This document shows positions 20,603 through 29,841 of a stretch of DNA of 61,237 nucleotides, one piece after another. The position numbers and the translations under genes are program-made. Source of the stretch: Candidatus Ferrigenium bremense. Lineage in GTDB: Bacteria > Pseudomonadota > Gammaproteobacteria > Burkholderiales > Gallionellaceae. The stretch covers positions 1 to 61,237 of the forward strand of contig JAGRPI010000036.1 in NCBI GenBank assembly GCA_019449635.1. Reading direction: 5' to 3'. Numbering within the stretch: position 1 is the first letter of the stretch; the number at the start of each line of letters is the position of its first letter. The notes under the pieces are model-generated. The model saw only the letters and a program-made list of their open reading frames with translations, had not been told where the DNA came from and searched no databases.

Positions 20603-20775
20603 GTAGGTCGGGTTAGCCCGCAGGGAGTAACCCGACATATTGATTCATGGGTTGTCGGGTTACGCTGCGCTAACCCGACCTACGACTACTGGTCGGGCGC
20701 AATAACCGAAGGGCATTGCGCCGCATGTGACGACTGCTATCCAGTGCAATGCGCTACGCTTATTGCACCCTACGC
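20603..20775. repeat. GTCGGGTTA palindromic repeat plus a second GCAAT-type palindrome
   Basis: 20603-20684 pairs GTAGGTCGGGTTAGC and TAACCCGACA with TGTCGGGTTACGCTGCGC and TAACCCGACCTAC, giving a long imperfect hairpin. 20697-20775 holds a similar design (GCGCAATAACCGAAGGGC / GCGCTACGCTTATTGCACCC). This, with no coding signal, fills the 326-bp rpmG to STAS-gene interval. Confidence 0.7.
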
Positions 20776-20851
20776 GAGCTCATAGTATGCAGGCCATCAT
20801 GTTGAGGTATAGCGTAATGTAGGCATCATCAAATGCGCCAGTAAGGGTGCC

Positions 20852-21199
20852 TTAACCCTGCACCCAGGCCAGCGCCTCATCGTAATCATTGAACACCTCA
20901 ATGTCGGCATCGATGAAGATGCGCGACAGCCAAGCCTGCCAGGTGAGCCACTGGTCGTCGGTGACTACGGCGATCTTGTTGAAGTCGTGGTTGTGTTCGC
21001 GGCTGAAGAACTTGATTTCTTCCCAGGCCACGTCCACGGTGTAGTCGATCATCGCGCGCAGGTCGAACAGCAGGTTCACCGGGCCGGGCGATTGGAGCTT
21101 GTACAGCGATTGCTCCTCGAACAGCTTGAAATCGGCCAGGGTGAATTCGCCGAGGACGGCGGCGTTGACGAGGTTGTCGGTTTGTTCGATGGTGATCAT
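20852..21199 (-). CDS. SpoIIAA-like STAS-fold protein
   Basis: A 115-residue cytoplasmic protein. It begins MITIEQTDNLVNAAVLGEFTLADFK, continues with NLLFDLRAMIDYTVDVAWEEIKFFSR, and ends with IEVFNDYDEALAWVQG. This matches the SpoIIAA-like family (STAS fold), small proteins of unknown function that may bind lipids or nucleotides. No anti-sigma partner is nearby, so a sigma-regulation role is not supported. It is monocistronic between repeats. Confidence 0.75.
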   Translation of the reverse strand: MITIEQTDNLVNAAVLGEFTLADFKLFEEQSLYKLQSPGPVNLLFDLRAMIDYTVDVAWEEIKFFSREHNHDFNKIAVVTDDQWLTWQAWLSRIFIDADIEVFNDYDEALAWVQG

Positions 21200-21235
21200 G
21201 TGGTCTGTCTCGTATGTAATTTGTGTAAAGTCCGG

Positions 21236-21296
21236 CCGTTCGTGGTGAGGTATCGAACCACTTTATACGTACCCTTCGATACCTCAGGGCGAACGG
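21236..21296. repeat. CCGTTCG-type palindrome without a nested element
   Basis: CCGTTCGTGGTGAGGTATCGAA (left) pairs with TTCGATACCTCAGGGCGAACGG (right) around a 17-base loop. It shows the uninterrupted form of the repeat that hosts a hairpin at 5939-6077. Confidence 0.8.
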
Positions 21297-21317
21297 TTCA
21301 AGTAAAGGTGTTGAGCC

Positions 21318-22157
21318 TTAATGCTTCGGTGTCAGGCGTAAGCTTAGCACACCGCTGGCGATGATGAACGCCATGCCCAGCCAACTGGCCAGACTCAGGG
21401 TCTCGTCCCACAGCAGCATGCCGAACAGGCTGGCGAACACGATGGTGCTGTAGGCCAGGCTGCCGACCACCAGCGTCCTGCCGGTGCGGTAGGCGCGCGT
21501 CATCGCGAGTTGTGCGAGGGTGGCGGAGCTGCCCAGCCCGAGCAGGATGGCGAAGCCCTCGAGCGTGATCGCATGCACGGTGTCGAACAGTATCCATACG
21601 CCGCTGCCGAGGGTGGCGATCAGGCTGAAATAGAACACGGTGCGTGTGTCCGGTTCGCCGATCATGGCGAGATGCCTGACGTTGAGGTAGGCGATGCCGG
21701 CGAGGAAGCCGGAGATCAGGCCGAGCAGGCCGGGCAGCAACTGGTCCTGCTGGAGCGTCGGTTGCAGCAGCAACACCACGCCGCAGAATCCCAGCGCGAT
21801 GGCGGTGGTCAGCGGCAGGTGGAACTTATCCTTGAACACCAGCATGGTGAAGATGGTGAGGAACAGCGGCGCGGTGTAGTTGAGCGTGACGGCGGTGGCG
21901 AGCGGCAGCACGGTGATGCAGTAGAAGAACAGCGCGAGCGCCACCGAACCGGAGATGCCGCGCCACAGGTGGGCGCGCCAGTGCCGCGTGGCGACGCCGA
22001 TATGCTGGTGGCGCATGATGCCGTACACCATCAGCAGGCCGAACAGCGAGCGGTACAGCACCAGTTCGACATGCGAAAAGTATGGCGCACCGAGCTTGAC
22101 GAACACGCCCATGAGGCCGAACAGCAATCCGGCGACCAGCATCCATGACGATTTCAT
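21318..22157 (-). CDS. EamA/DMT-superfamily transporter (RhaT/YdcZ-type exporter)
   Basis: A 279-residue inner-membrane protein with about ten hydrophobic helices arranged as two EamA repeats. The first contains VELVLYRSLFGLLMVYG and SVALALFFYCITVLPLATAVTLNYTAPLFLTI, the second LGLGSSATLAQLAMTRAYRTGRTLVVGSLAYSTIVFASLFGMLLW. This family exports amino acids, metabolites or drugs. No substrate can be named from sequence or neighbours. Flanked by unrelated repeats, single-gene unit. Confidence 0.85.
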   Translation of the reverse strand: MKSSWMLVAGLLFGLMGVFVKLGAPYFSHVELVLYRSLFGLLMVYGIMRHQHIGVATRHWRAHLWRGISGSVALALFFYCITVLPLATAVTLNYTAPLFLTIFTMLVFKDKFHLPLTTAIALGFCGVVLLLQPTLQQDQLLPGLLGLISGFLAGIAYLNVRHLAMIGEPDTRTVFYFSLIATLGSGVWILFDTVHAITLEGFAILLGLGSSATLAQLAMTRAYRTGRTLVVGSLAYSTIVFASLFGMLLWDETLSLASWLGMAFIIASGVLSLRLTPKH

Positions 22158-22203
22158 GAGCTATTCCTTGATGCGCGGCATTTCATCAAACTGGAAAGGC
22201 AAT

Positions 22204-22340
22204 TTAGCCACGGATGAACACGGATTAGCACGGACAAAATCTGGCATTATTAGAATTCCACAATCCACCCGAATGACACCCGCAACAAGTAGGGTAACTC
22301 AATCGACAATCCGTGTTTATCCGTGTTCATCCGTGGCTAA
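22204..22340. repeat. CACGGAT-type inverted repeat
   Basis: The left arm TTAGCCACGGATGAACACGG and TTAGCACGGA pairs with AATCCGTGTTTATCCGTG and TTCATCCGTGGCTAA. It lies between the DMT gene and xseB. Confidence 0.8.
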
Positions 22341-22489
22341 TTGCTGTTCTCTGGATCAATCGTTTACCCAGAAAAAGGCGGCAAAGTGGGCGCGGATTCT
22401 CCCCGAATTTTTTGCATGGGGCAATATTAAATTGGCCGAGGCGGGGCGGGTTGGGTAAAATGGCGACCTTTCGCAACGCAGAGATGGTT

Positions 22490-22732
22490 ATGGCCGGTAA
22501 AGCGCAAAAAACCACTGATTTCGAGTCGGCGATGGCCGAGCTCGAGCGGATCGTCGCCGACATGGAGGCGGGCAAGCTGTCGCTGGAGGATTCGCTGGCG
22601 GCCTACAAGCGCGGCGCGGAATTGCTGGCATTCTGCCGCGGCCGCCTCGAGGACGCGCAGCAGCAGGTGAGCGTGCTGGAGAACGGCGTGCTGAAGGATT
22701 TTTCCGCCGCTGGCGAAGCAGGGCAGAATTAA
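22490..22732 (+). CDS. xseB: Exodeoxyribonuclease VII small subunit
   Basis: An 80-residue acidic helical protein with the XseB core: DFESAMAELERIVADMEAGKLSLEDSLAAYKRGAELLAFCRGRLEDAQQQV. It pairs with XseA to form exonuclease VII. In-frame ATGs exist at 22460, 22484 and 22490; the last gives the family-typical length, so the start is uncertain by up to ten codons. xseB-ispA-dxs is the conserved order; here a repeat separates xseB from ispA. Confidence 0.92.
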   Translation: MAGKAQKTTDFESAMAELERIVADMEAGKLSLEDSLAAYKRGAELLAFCRGRLEDAQQQVSVLENGVLKDFSAAGEAGQN

Positions 22733-22745
22733 GATGGCATCTAAA

Positions 22746-22856
22746 AATTCAGAGTTCGCCCAAATGCAAGGCGCGGGGGAAATTTTGCCGCGCCGCATAT
22801 GGAGTTATATGCAAGCAAGAAATTTTTCACGCAACACAGCAGTTGGGATGAAGTGG
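22746..22856. repeat. TTCAGAGTTCGCCC repeat
   Basis: A 111-bp element that begins AAATTCAGAGTTCGCCCAAA and GCAAGGCGCG, and ends CAGTTGGGATGAAGT, a weak complement of its start. A shorter copy beginning ATTCAGAGTTCGCCCGAATG lies at 36510-36562. It fills most of the xseB-ispA gap. Confidence 0.6.
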
Positions 22857-22917
22857 GGTAAGCAGGCAATCCGCATAGCGGATGCTCGCGAATCTGTATT
22901 TTTCGAGGTCAGCTTTG

Positions 22918-23994
22918 ATGGGTGCTGATTTCCAGGGCTGGGTTGCCGCGAACCAGGCGCGCTTCGAGGAAGTGCTGCGCGGCTTGCTGCCGAAAGCGGA
23001 CATCGCGCCGCAGCGCCTGCACGAGGCGATGCGCTACGCGGTGCTGGACGGCGGCAAGCGCGTACGCCCGCTGCTGGCGTTCGCCGCGGGCGAGCTGGCC
23101 GGAGCGGAGCAGGCGCGGGTGGATGTCGCCGCCGCCGCCGTCGAACTGATCCACGCCTATTCGCTGGTGCATGACGATATGCCGTGCATGGACGATGACG
23201 TGCTGCGCCGCGGCAAGCCGACCTGCCATGTGCAATATGACGAGGCGACCGCGCTGCTGGTCGGCGACGCCTTGCAGACGCTGGCGTTCCAGTTGCTCGC
23301 GGAGCATCGCCTGAACGGGCATGCCCGTTTCCCTCACACCCGCGACACGTTACTGGCGAAGCCAGCCGATTGCGGGAGCGGGTGTGAGGCGGCCATTCCC
23401 GCACCGGATGCTCCGCAACGCCGTGTCATGGCCAGCCACCCCAACCCTCTCCCGCAAGCGGGAGAGGGGGAAAACGAATCGCTGCGCGAGTTTCTCGCTA
23501 ACGACGATGCGGCGCGCCAGCTGGAGATGGTGAGGCTGCTCGCGCTGGCTTCCGGCTCGCGCGGCATGGCGGGCGGGCAGGCGATCGACCTCGCCAGCGT
23601 GGGCAAAGCGCTCACGCTCCCCGAGCTGGAATTCATGCATATCCACAAGACCGGCGCGCTGATCCGCGCGGCGATCCTGCTGGGCGCACATTGTGGGTCG
23701 GCCTCTGCGGAACAACTGGACAGGCTGGATCGTTTCGGCAAGCTGATCGGGCTGGCGTTCCAGGTGGTGGACGACGTCTTGGATTGCGAGGCGGATACCG
23801 CGACGCTGGGCAAGACTGCGGGCAAGGACGCGGACAACGACAAGCCGACCTATGTCAGCCTGCTCGGCATCCAGGGCGCGCGCGACATGGCGCAACGGCT
23901 GCATCGCGAGGCGCTGGAGACCCTGGCCGGATTCGGCATGGCGGCGCAGCGGTTGCGCGAGCTGGCCGATTTCATTGTGTTGAGGAAGTTCTGA
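22918..23994 (+). CDS. ispA: Farnesyl diphosphate synthase with a repeat-derived in-frame insertion
   Basis: A 358-residue prenyltransferase, about 60 longer than the usual 295-300. It condenses IPP with DMAPP/GPP to make FPP. The start at 22918 follows GAGGTCAGC. First Asp-rich motif DDMPCMDDD at residues 86-94; second [37 protein letters not shown] and [12 protein letters not shown] are intact. Residues of about 134-187 (from [10 protein letters not shown] to GEGENES) have no counterpart in E. coli IspA. They are encoded by three palindromes (23314-23480) and fall in a surface loop between helices. Frame and all catalytic residues are preserved. dxs overlaps the stop. Confidence 0.95.
   Translation: MGADFQGWVAANQARFEEVLRGLLPKADIAPQRLHEAMRYAVLDGGKRVRPLLAFAAGELAGAEQARVDVAAAAVELIHAYSLVHDDMPCMDDDVLRRGKPTCHVQYDEATALLVGDALQTLAFQLLAEHRLNGHARFPHTRDTLLAKPADCGSGCEAAIPAPDAPQRRVMASHPNPLPQAGEGENESLREFLANDDAARQLEMVRLLALASGSRGMAGGQAIDLASVGKALTLPELEFMHIHKTGALIRAAILLGAHCGSASAEQLDRLDRFGKLIGLAFQVVDDVLDCEADTATLGKTAGKDADNDKPTYVSLLGIQGARDMAQRLHREALETLAGFGMAAQRLRELADFIVLRKF
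23314..23480. repeat. Palindromic repeats inserted in the ispA reading frame
   Basis: There are three visible palindromes. AACGGGCATGCCCGTT (23314-23329) is perfect. CCTCACACCCGC / GCGGGTGTGAGG (23332-23343 with 23378-23389) encloses CTGGC-GAA-GCCAG. CCCTCTCCCGC / GCGGGAGAGGG (23445-23468) is the unsplit host palindrome of the REP-like hairpins elsewhere. Together they add about 160 nt that remain open in the ispA frame. Confidence 0.85.
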
Positions 23995-25844
23995 TGCACC
24001 CGTTGCTGAACTCCATTAACCTGCCGGACGACCTGCGCAAGCTGGAGCGCGCGCAGTTGCCGCAGCTCGCCGACGAGTTGCGCCGTTTCATGATCGAGTC
24101 GGTGAGCAAGACCGGCGGGCATCTGTCGTCCAACCTCGGCACGGTCGAGCTGACCATCGCCCTGCATTACATCTACAACACGCCGGACGACCGTCTGGTA
24201 TGGGATGTGGGACACCAGACCTACACGCACAAGATACTCACCGGGCGGCGCGAAGCGATGGGCCGGCTGCGCATGGCGGGCGGTATCGCCGGTTTCCCGA
24301 AGCGCGAGGAAAGCCCCTACGACGCCTTCGGTACCGGGCATTCCAGCACGTCGATCTCGGCTGCGCTGGGCATGGCGGTGGCGGCGCAACTGGAAGGGTC
24401 GGAGCGGCATGCGGTGGCGATCATCGGCGATGGCGCGCTGACCGGCGGGATGGCCTTCGAGGCGCTCAACAATGCCGGGGCAATGGATGCAAATCTGCTG
24501 GTCATCCTCAATGACAACGATATGTCGATCTCGCAGCCGGTCGGCGCGCTGAACAATTATCTGGCCAAGCTGATGTCGGGACGCTTCTATGCGGCGATGC
24601 GGCGCGGCAGCGAGAAGATGCTCAAGGGCATGCCGCCGGTGCTGGAGTTCGCCAAGCGCGCCGAGGAACACGTCAAGGGCATGGTGACCCCCGGCACATT
24701 GTTCGAGGAATTCGGTTTCAATTACATCGGGCCGATCGACGGCCATGACCTGGATGTGCTGGTGGACACGCTGGACAATATCCGCCGGCTCACCGGCCCG
24801 CAGTTCCTGCATGTGGTCACGCAGAAGGGCAAGGGCTACGCGCATGCCGAACAGGACAGTGTCCTGTACCACGGCGTGAGCAAGTTCGATCCGGTCAACG
24901 GCATTTCCGCCAAGCCATGTACCCGACCGAGCTATACGGAGGTATTCGGCGAGTGGCTGTGCGATATGGCGGCGCAGGACGAGCGGCTGGTCGGCATCAC
25001 GCCGGCGATGTGCGAAGGCTCCGGGATGGCCGAGTTCGCCGAACGTTTTTCGGCGCGCTATTTTGACGTGGGCATCGCCGAGCAGCACGCGCTGACGTTT
25101 GCCGCCGGTCTGGCCTGCGACGGCTACAAGCCGGTGGTGGCGATCTATTCGACCTTCCTGCAGCGCGCCTACGACCAGCTCATCCACGACATCGCGATCC
25201 AGAATCTTCCTGTGGTGCTGGCGATCGACCGCGGCGGGCTGGTCGGCGCGGACGGCGCAACCCATGCGGGCAGCTTCGATCTTTCCTATCTGCGCTGTAT
25301 CCCCAACGTGACGGTGATGGCGCCGGCCGACGAGGACGAATGCCGCCAGATGCTCTATACCGCCTTCCAGTTGGGTACGCCGAGTGCGGTGCGCTATCCT
25401 CGCGGATGCGGCCCCGGCGCGGCGGTCAACCAGGAGATGCGCGTCCTGCCGTTGGGTAAAGGCGAACTGCGCCGTGCAGGCAGGCGTGTGGCGATCCTGG
25501 CCTTCGGTTCGATGCTGGCTCCCGCGCTGGCTGCGGCCGAACAACTGGATGCGACGGTAGCCAACATGCGTTTCGTCAAGCCGCTGGATGCCGAGCTGGT
25601 GCTGCGCCTGGCACGAGAACATGAGCTGCTGGTCACGGTGGAAGAGAACGCCGTGCAGGGCGGCGCGGGCAGTGCGGTGGCGGAATGCCTGCAACAGCAT
25701 GGTGTCGCCGTGCCGCTGCTGCACCTCGGCTTGCCGGATTGTTTCATCGAGCAGGGCGAGCACGCGCAAATGCTCGCGGATTGCGGCCTCGACGCCGCCG
25801 GTATGGTGAAGACGATTACCGCCCCTACCCATTTATCCAAATAA
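23994..25844 (+). CDS. dxs: 1-deoxy-D-xylulose-5-phosphate synthase
   Basis: A 616-residue thiamine-diphosphate enzyme for the first step of the MEP isoprenoid pathway (pyruvate plus glyceraldehyde-3-phosphate). ATG 23994 overlaps the ispA stop (TGATG), with GAGGAAG upstream. ThDP/Mg motif [29 protein letters not shown] and [10 protein letters not shown] near the active site; [18 protein letters not shown] in the transketolase pyrimidine domain; then the C-terminal domain. ispA plus dxs pair the first and a late step of isoprenoid precursor supply. The upstream open extension is ispA read in another frame. Confidence 0.97.
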   Translation: MHPLLNSINLPDDLRKLERAQLPQLADELRRFMIESVSKTGGHLSSNLGTVELTIALHYIYNTPDDRLVWDVGHQTYTHKILTGRREAMGRLRMAGGIAGFPKREESPYDAFGTGHSSTSISAALGMAVAAQLEGSERHAVAIIGDGALTGGMAFEALNNAGAMDANLLVILNDNDMSISQPVGALNNYLAKLMSGRFYAAMRRGSEKMLKGMPPVLEFAKRAEEHVKGMVTPGTLFEEFGFNYIGPIDGHDLDVLVDTLDNIRRLTGPQFLHVVTQKGKGYAHAEQDSVLYHGVSKFDPVNGISAKPCTRPSYTEVFGEWLCDMAAQDERLVGITPAMCEGSGMAEFAERFSARYFDVGIAEQHALTFAAGLACDGYKPVVAIYSTFLQRAYDQLIHDIAIQNLPVVLAIDRGGLVGADGATHAGSFDLSYLRCIPNVTVMAPADEDECRQMLYTAFQLGTPSAVRYPRGCGPGAAVNQEMRVLPLGKGELRRAGRRVAILAFGSMLAPALAAAEQLDATVANMRFVKPLDAELVLRLAREHELLVTVEENAVQGGAGSAVAECLQQHGVAVPLLHLGLPDCFIEQGEHAQMLADCGLDAAGMVKTITAPTHLSK

Positions 25845-25852
25845 GGGTAACC

Positions 25853-26659
25853 ATGAATACTCCCATACCGAAAACTATCGCCGATGTGCAAAGTTCCGCC
25901 GATACGCGCCATCTGGCGATCAATCGCGTCGGCATCAAGGGCATCCGCCATCCGGTCAGGGTGAAGGACCAGAGCATCGGCGTGCAGCACACTGTCGCCA
26001 CCTTCAACATGTACGTGCATCTGCCGCATAACTTCAAGGGCACGCACATGTCGCGTTTTGTCGAGATACTCAACGAGCATGAGCGCGAAATCTCCGTGGA
26101 ATCCTTCGAGAGTATCCTGCATGAGATGGTGGTTCGCCTGGAGGCGCAGTCCGGCTACATCGAAATGGGGTTTCCGTATTTCGTGAACAAGACGGCGCCG
26201 GTATCCGGCGTGCAAAGCCTGCTCGACTACGACGTGACGCTTATCGGCGAGATCGTCAACGGCAAGGCGCGCGTCACGATGAAGGTCGTGGTGCCCGTCA
26301 CCAGCCTGTGCCCCTGCTCCAAGAAGATCTCCGAACGCGGCGCGCATAACCAGCGTTCGCATGTCACGCTTACGCTGCGCACCAACCGTTTCGTCTGGAT
26401 CGAAGAGGTGGTGCGCATCGCCGAGGAACAGGCTTCCTGCGAACTGTTCGGCCTGCTGAAGCGGCCGGACGAGAAATTCGTCACGGAACGCGCCTACGAC
26501 AATCCCAAGTTCGTCGAGGACATGGTGCGCGACGTCGCGGCGGTACTGAATGCCGACGAGCGCGTCGACGCTTACATCGTGGAATCGGAAAATTTTGAAT
26601 CGATCCATAATCATTCGGCCTATGCGCTGATTGAACGGGACAAGGGCGCAGACCAGTGA
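25853..26659 (+). CDS. folE2: GTP cyclohydrolase FolE2 (type IB)
   Basis: A 268-residue enzyme of the tunnelling fold that makes 7,8-dihydroneopterin triphosphate from GTP for folate. ATG 25853 gives [15 protein letters not shown]. Family marks are [35 protein letters not shown] (conserved metal-binding Cys), [11 protein letters not shown] and [10 protein letters not shown]. FolE2 is the metal-promiscuous alternative to zinc-dependent FolE. folE2 follows dxs by 8 bp. Folate synthesis also appears at 29842 (folK), and pABA/pantothenate genes are nearby. Confidence 0.96.
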   Translation: MNTPIPKTIADVQSSADTRHLAINRVGIKGIRHPVRVKDQSIGVQHTVATFNMYVHLPHNFKGTHMSRFVEILNEHEREISVESFESILHEMVVRLEAQSGYIEMGFPYFVNKTAPVSGVQSLLDYDVTLIGEIVNGKARVTMKVVVPVTSLCPCSKKISERGAHNQRSHVTLTLRTNRFVWIEEVVRIAEEQASCELFGLLKRPDEKFVTERAYDNPKFVEDMVRDVAAVLNADERVDAYIVESENFESIHNHSAYALIERDKGADQ

Positions 26660-26752
26660 AGCGGGAAGTGAGAAACGGGATGCCCACCCGGCGCTGCGCG
26701 CCACCCTCCCTGCCGGGAGGGTACGTTTCCCTTTTCTCTTTTCCCGTTTCCC
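26660..26752. repeat. AAGTGGG/CCCGTTTCCC inverted repeat
   Basis: The left arm AAGCGGGAAGTGAGAAACGG pairs loosely with CCCTTTTCTCTTTTCCCGTTTCCC. The interior hairpin is CCGGCGCTGCGCGCC. Related in design to the repeats at 48975, 49681 and 52109. Confidence 0.6.
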
Positions 26753-26756
26753 TGCC

Positions 26757-27464
26757 ATGAAACCCGTCGCCATCTTCCGCCACGCATCCCCAGAAGGTCC
26801 CGGTTATCTGGCCGAATTCCTCGACGAACGGCAGATTCCTTGGCGGTTGTTCGCCATCGATGCCGGCGATGCCGTGCCGCATTCCGCGGAGGCCTATTCC
26901 GGGCTGGTGTTCATGGGCGGGCCGATGAGCGTCAACGACGAGTTGCCGTGGCTACTGCCGGTGCTGGCCTTGATCCGCGAGGCGGTAGCCAGGGATATTC
27001 CCGTGCTGGGGCATTGCCTCGGCGGACAGCTCATCTCCAAGGCGCTGGGAGCCACGGTGTCGCGCAACCCGGTGAAGGAGATCGGCTGGGGCGAGGCGAC
27101 AGTGGCGGACAATGATGTCGCCCACGCATGGTTCGGCGAGGTGCGGCATTTCAACGCCTTCCACTGGCATGGCGAAACCTTCACCCTGCCGCAAGGTGCG
27201 GCACATCTGCTGTCCAGCGCATATTGCGCCAATCAGGCCTGGGCCATCGGCAAGCACCTTGCGCTGCAATGCCACGTCGAGATGACCGCCGGGATGATCG
27301 TTTCCTGGTGCGAGATCGGCGCGGAAGAAATACTTGCCGGCAAGAACAGCCCGGCGGTGCAATCCGCCAGCGAAATACGGCGGAAAATGGCGGATGAATT
27401 GCCGCGCTTGCGGGAAGTCGCGACACGGCTCTATACGAAATGGATCGCCGGGTTGCCGCGTTAA
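26757..27464 (+). CDS. Class I glutamine amidotransferase-like protein
   Basis: A 235-residue stand-alone GATase1 domain of the GMP-synthase-like type. The nucleophile elbow is VLGHCLGGQLI (Cys about residue 85) and the catalytic His is in LQCHVEMT. The oxyanion GGPMSVNDE is present. Such proteins hydrolyse glutamine or gamma-glutamyl compounds, or act as amidotransferase partners; no synthetase domain adjoins. ATG 26757 lies just after a pyrimidine-rich repeat arm, with no clear ribosome site. Substrate unknown. Confidence 0.8.
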   Translation: MKPVAIFRHASPEGPGYLAEFLDERQIPWRLFAIDAGDAVPHSAEAYSGLVFMGGPMSVNDELPWLLPVLALIREAVARDIPVLGHCLGGQLISKALGATVSRNPVKEIGWGEATVADNDVAHAWFGEVRHFNAFHWHGETFTLPQGAAHLLSSAYCANQAWAIGKHLALQCHVEMTAGMIVSWCEIGAEEILAGKNSPAVQSASEIRRKMADELPRLREVATRLYTKWIAGLPR

Positions 27465-27467
27465 CGT

Positions 27468-27640
27468 GAAACTCGCGTAGCGAGACCGCGCCCCTCTCTC
27501 CCGCAAGCGGGAGATAACCAGCGACTTACCCGCCTGCAGGCCTAGTCGAATGGCTAGTCGTTCCATCAGAGTTAGGAGAGAGGGACGCGGGCATGGCGGG
27601 CTTTATCATCAGGGGCGGCATAATTGCCATACCCGCTAGG
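27468..27640. repeat. Composite 173-bp repeat A with nested REP-like hairpin
   Basis: Collinear with 41141-41321 over its whole length. It runs GAAACTCGC..., CCCTCTCTCCCGCAAGCGGGAGA, the hairpin TAACCAGCGACTT...ATCAGA (27515-27570), the right host half TTAGGAGAGAGGGA, then GCGGGCATGGCG...GGCGGCATAATTGCCATACCCG. In this copy the hairpin's inner stem has been replaced by GCCTGCAGGC. It occupies most of the 298-bp gap before the PsiF gene. Confidence 0.8.
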
Positions 27641-27762
27641 CCGGATTATCTAGGCATTTCGGCATATTGACCATGCACCGGATGCGGGGTAGGGTGCGCT
27701 GCGGGGTGTTATGTGTTTATCCCTGTTGATCCACCGCCGCCACTAACTCCAAGGAGATTTCC

Positions 27763-28101
27763 ATGAAAAAAATGATCGCACTGGCTTGTTTGGGTTTTGC
27801 ATTTACCGTTTCCGCTCCGGCTTTTGCTGCCGGCGAGAAAATGAAAGGTTGCAGCAAGGAAGCGACAGGCATGAAGGGCGATGAACGCAAGGCGTTCATG
27901 AAAAAATGCCTGTCCAAGGATTATGTGTTGAAATCCGATGCGGCAACACCGGCGAAGCCGGCGGCTCCCGCCACTCCGGCCACCCCCGCCGCTGCGTCCA
28001 CACAGCAGGACAAGATGAAGGCGTGCAATGCCGACGCCAAGGCCAAGGGGTTGAAGGGCGATGAACGCAAGAAATTCATGAGTGCCTGCCTGAAGGGTTG
28101 A
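27763..28101 (+). CDS. psiF: PsiF-repeat periplasmic protein
   Basis: A 112-residue exported protein: signal peptide MKKMIALACLGFAFTVSAPAFA, then two PsiF repeats. Each has the form MKxCxxxAxxKGLKGDERKxFMxxCL (about residues 26-50 and 85-112), joined by a Pro/Ala/Thr linker. Each repeat keeps two Cys that can form a disulfide. PsiF was named as phosphate-starvation-inducible in E. coli; its function is unknown. No Pho box is evident here. CCAAGGAGATTTCC precedes the ATG. Confidence 0.85.
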   Translation: MKKMIALACLGFAFTVSAPAFAAGEKMKGCSKEATGMKGDERKAFMKKCLSKDYVLKSDAATPAKPAAPATPATPAAASTQQDKMKACNADAKAKGLKGDERKKFMSACLKG

Positions 28102-28122
28102 ACGCTATAGGTCGTGCCGGGG

Positions 28123-28145
28123 AACGCGCCGCAAGGCGCGTTTTT
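28123..28145 (+). terminator. Intrinsic terminator after the PsiF gene
   Basis: AACGCGCC / GGCGCGTT stem with a GCAA loop, then TTTTTC. Confidence 0.85.
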
Positions 28146-28161
28146 CGTTGGGGGCAGGATA

Positions 28162-28262
28162 AGAGCCTATTTCAGCAGGTTCCATGCCCCGCGTTGAGCC
28201 TGGGCGCGGATGGATGCAAGGCGCAACGCGCAGCCTGGCTATTCCATTCTGAAATAGGCTCT
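28162..28262. repeat. AGAGCC...GGCTCT palindromic element (101 bp) upstream of pcnB
   Basis: Perfect 14-bp terminal inverted repeats, AGAGCCTATTTCAG and CTGAAATAGGCTCT. The left part continues CAGGTTCCATGCCCCGCG. This is the same sequence, inverted and diverged, as the start of the deoxynucleoside kinase gene (30340-30412). Confidence 0.8.
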
Positions 28263-28328
28263 GGCGATGCGGTGTATAATCCGCACTCTCTTGCGCGGCC
28301 ATACCGTGCTCTATTTTGTAAAGATTGC

Positions 28329-29678
28329 ATGATCAGAAAACTCTTCAAACGCGTATTCCGCAAATCAGCAAAAGTCAGATCGACAGGGAATGCGCAGGTG
28401 ATTCCGTTCGAATTGCATGGCGTGGCGCGCGAGCAGATCAGTTACGGCGCGCAGAAAGTCACCGACGGCCTGCAGGCGGCCGGCTATCAGGCCTTCGTGG
28501 TGGGCGGTGCGGTGCGCGACCTGTTGCTGGATCGTATTCCCAAGGATTTCGATGTGGCGACCGATGCTACGCCGGAGGAGGTGCGCCGCGTGTTCCGCCG
28601 CTCACGCATCATCGGGCGGCGCTTCCAGTTGGTGCATGTGATGTTCGGCGAAGAGGTGGTCGAAGTATCCACCTTCCGCAGTATGATCGAAGCCGAAGAC
28701 GCGCAGACCGACGAACATGGCCGTCTGCTGCGCGACAACCAGTTCGGCGACCAGGAGCAGGATGCGGCACGCCGCGACTTTACCGCCAACGCGCTGTTCT
28801 ATGATCCGGCTACCCGGGAGATTCACGACTATCACCATGGTTACGCCGATACCCGCAAACATTTGTTGCGCATGATCGGCGACCCCGCCACGCGTTACCG
28901 CGAAGACCCGGTACGGATGCTGCGCGCAGTGCGCCTGTCCGCCAAGCTGGGCATGCAGATCGAGGCCGTCACTGCCGCGCCGATCGCCAGGATGAAAGGT
29001 TTGCTCGACAACGTGCCGCAGGCGCGCCTGCTCGACGAGGTGTTGAAGATGCTGCTGTCCGGCCATTCGGTGGAGTGCATCCGGCAATTGCGCAAGATGC
29101 ATCTGCACCATGGCTTACTGCCGCTGCTGGACGTGATCCTGGAGCAGCCGATGGGCGAGAAATTCGTCATGCTGGCGTTGCGCAATACCGACGAACGTCT
29201 CAGCCAGGATAAGCAGGTTTCGCCGGCGTTCCTGTTCGCCGCGCTGCTGTGGCACGAGGTGCTGGCAGCATGGAATATCCGTGTGCAGCAAGGCGAGCGA
29301 CCGGTGGGCGCGATGCACGCGGCGATGGATGAGGTGCTCGCCAAACAGAAGGAGCAGCTTGCCATTCCGCACCGCCACGATGCGGTGATGAAGGAAATCT
29401 GGTTGTTGCAGCAACGCTTCGAACAGCGCGCCGGACAGCGTCCGTTCCGCTTGCTGGAACAGCCGCGTTTCCGCGCCGGATTCGACTTCCTGCTGTTGCG
29501 CTGCGCCAGCGGTGAGGTGGATGACGAACTCGGCTTGTGGTGGGACGAATTCCAGGATGCCAGCGCCGAGCGGCAGGCGGAAATGCTGCAGCCGGAGCAC
29601 GCCGGGGATAAAAAACGCCGTCGCCGCAGGCCGCGCAGGAAGCCGGAAGCCGCTGCAACGGAAGAGCCGGCGGCATAA
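28329..29678 (+). CDS. pcnB: Poly(A) polymerase I
   Basis: A 449-residue class II nucleotidyltransferase that adds 3' poly(A) tails and promotes RNA decay. ATG 28329 opens MIRKLFKRVFRKSAK. The head motif is AFVVGGAVRDLLLDRIPKDFDVATDATPEEV, with the catalytic DFD. RRDFTANALFYDP and EDPVRMLRAVRLSAKLG follow. A strongly basic tail (KKRRRRRPRRKP) is typical of PAP rather than CCA-adding enzymes. A TATAAT at 28275-28280 may be the -10 of its promoter. First gene of pcnB-folK-kinase-panB-panC-panD. Confidence 0.95.
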   Translation: MIRKLFKRVFRKSAKVRSTGNAQVIPFELHGVAREQISYGAQKVTDGLQAAGYQAFVVGGAVRDLLLDRIPKDFDVATDATPEEVRRVFRRSRIIGRRFQLVHVMFGEEVVEVSTFRSMIEAEDAQTDEHGRLLRDNQFGDQEQDAARRDFTANALFYDPATREIHDYHHGYADTRKHLLRMIGDPATRYREDPVRMLRAVRLSAKLGMQIEAVTAAPIARMKGLLDNVPQARLLDEVLKMLLSGHSVECIRQLRKMHLHHGLLPLLDVILEQPMGEKFVMLALRNTDERLSQDKQVSPAFLFAALLWHEVLAAWNIRVQQGERPVGAMHAAMDEVLAKQKEQLAIPHRHDAVMKEIWLLQQRFEQRAGQRPFRLLEQPRFRAGFDFLLLRCASGEVDDELGLWWDEFQDASAERQAEMLQPEHAGDKKRRRRRPRRKPEAAATEEPAA

Positions 29679-29695
29679 TTGCAGAAACTGCAATC

Positions 29696-29825
29696 AGCCA
29701 CGGATACACACGGATTGCCACAGATAAAAAAACATGATGAAAATCCGCTCACTCGCCCGGATGATGCTTGGTGCAAGGTGGTAACCAATTGATAATCCGT
29801 GTTTATCCGTGTTTATCCGTGGCTG
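29696..29825. repeat. CACGGAT-type inverted repeat between pcnB and folK
   Basis: Left arm AGCCACGGATACACACGGAT, right arm AATCCGTGTTTATCCGTG followed by TTTATCCGTGGCT. Confidence 0.8.
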
Positions 29826-29841
29826 AAAGGCCTTTTTCCGG

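Noticed and set aside
23850..25832. 660-codon minus-strand frame opposite dxs
   Set aside because: Shadow of dxs; no domain, no ribosome site, and its composition mirrors codon bias of the opposite strand.
25845..25852. Riboswitch or Zur-type control upstream of folE2
   Set aside because: Only eight bases separate dxs and folE2, leaving no room for a leader; no such motif is seen.
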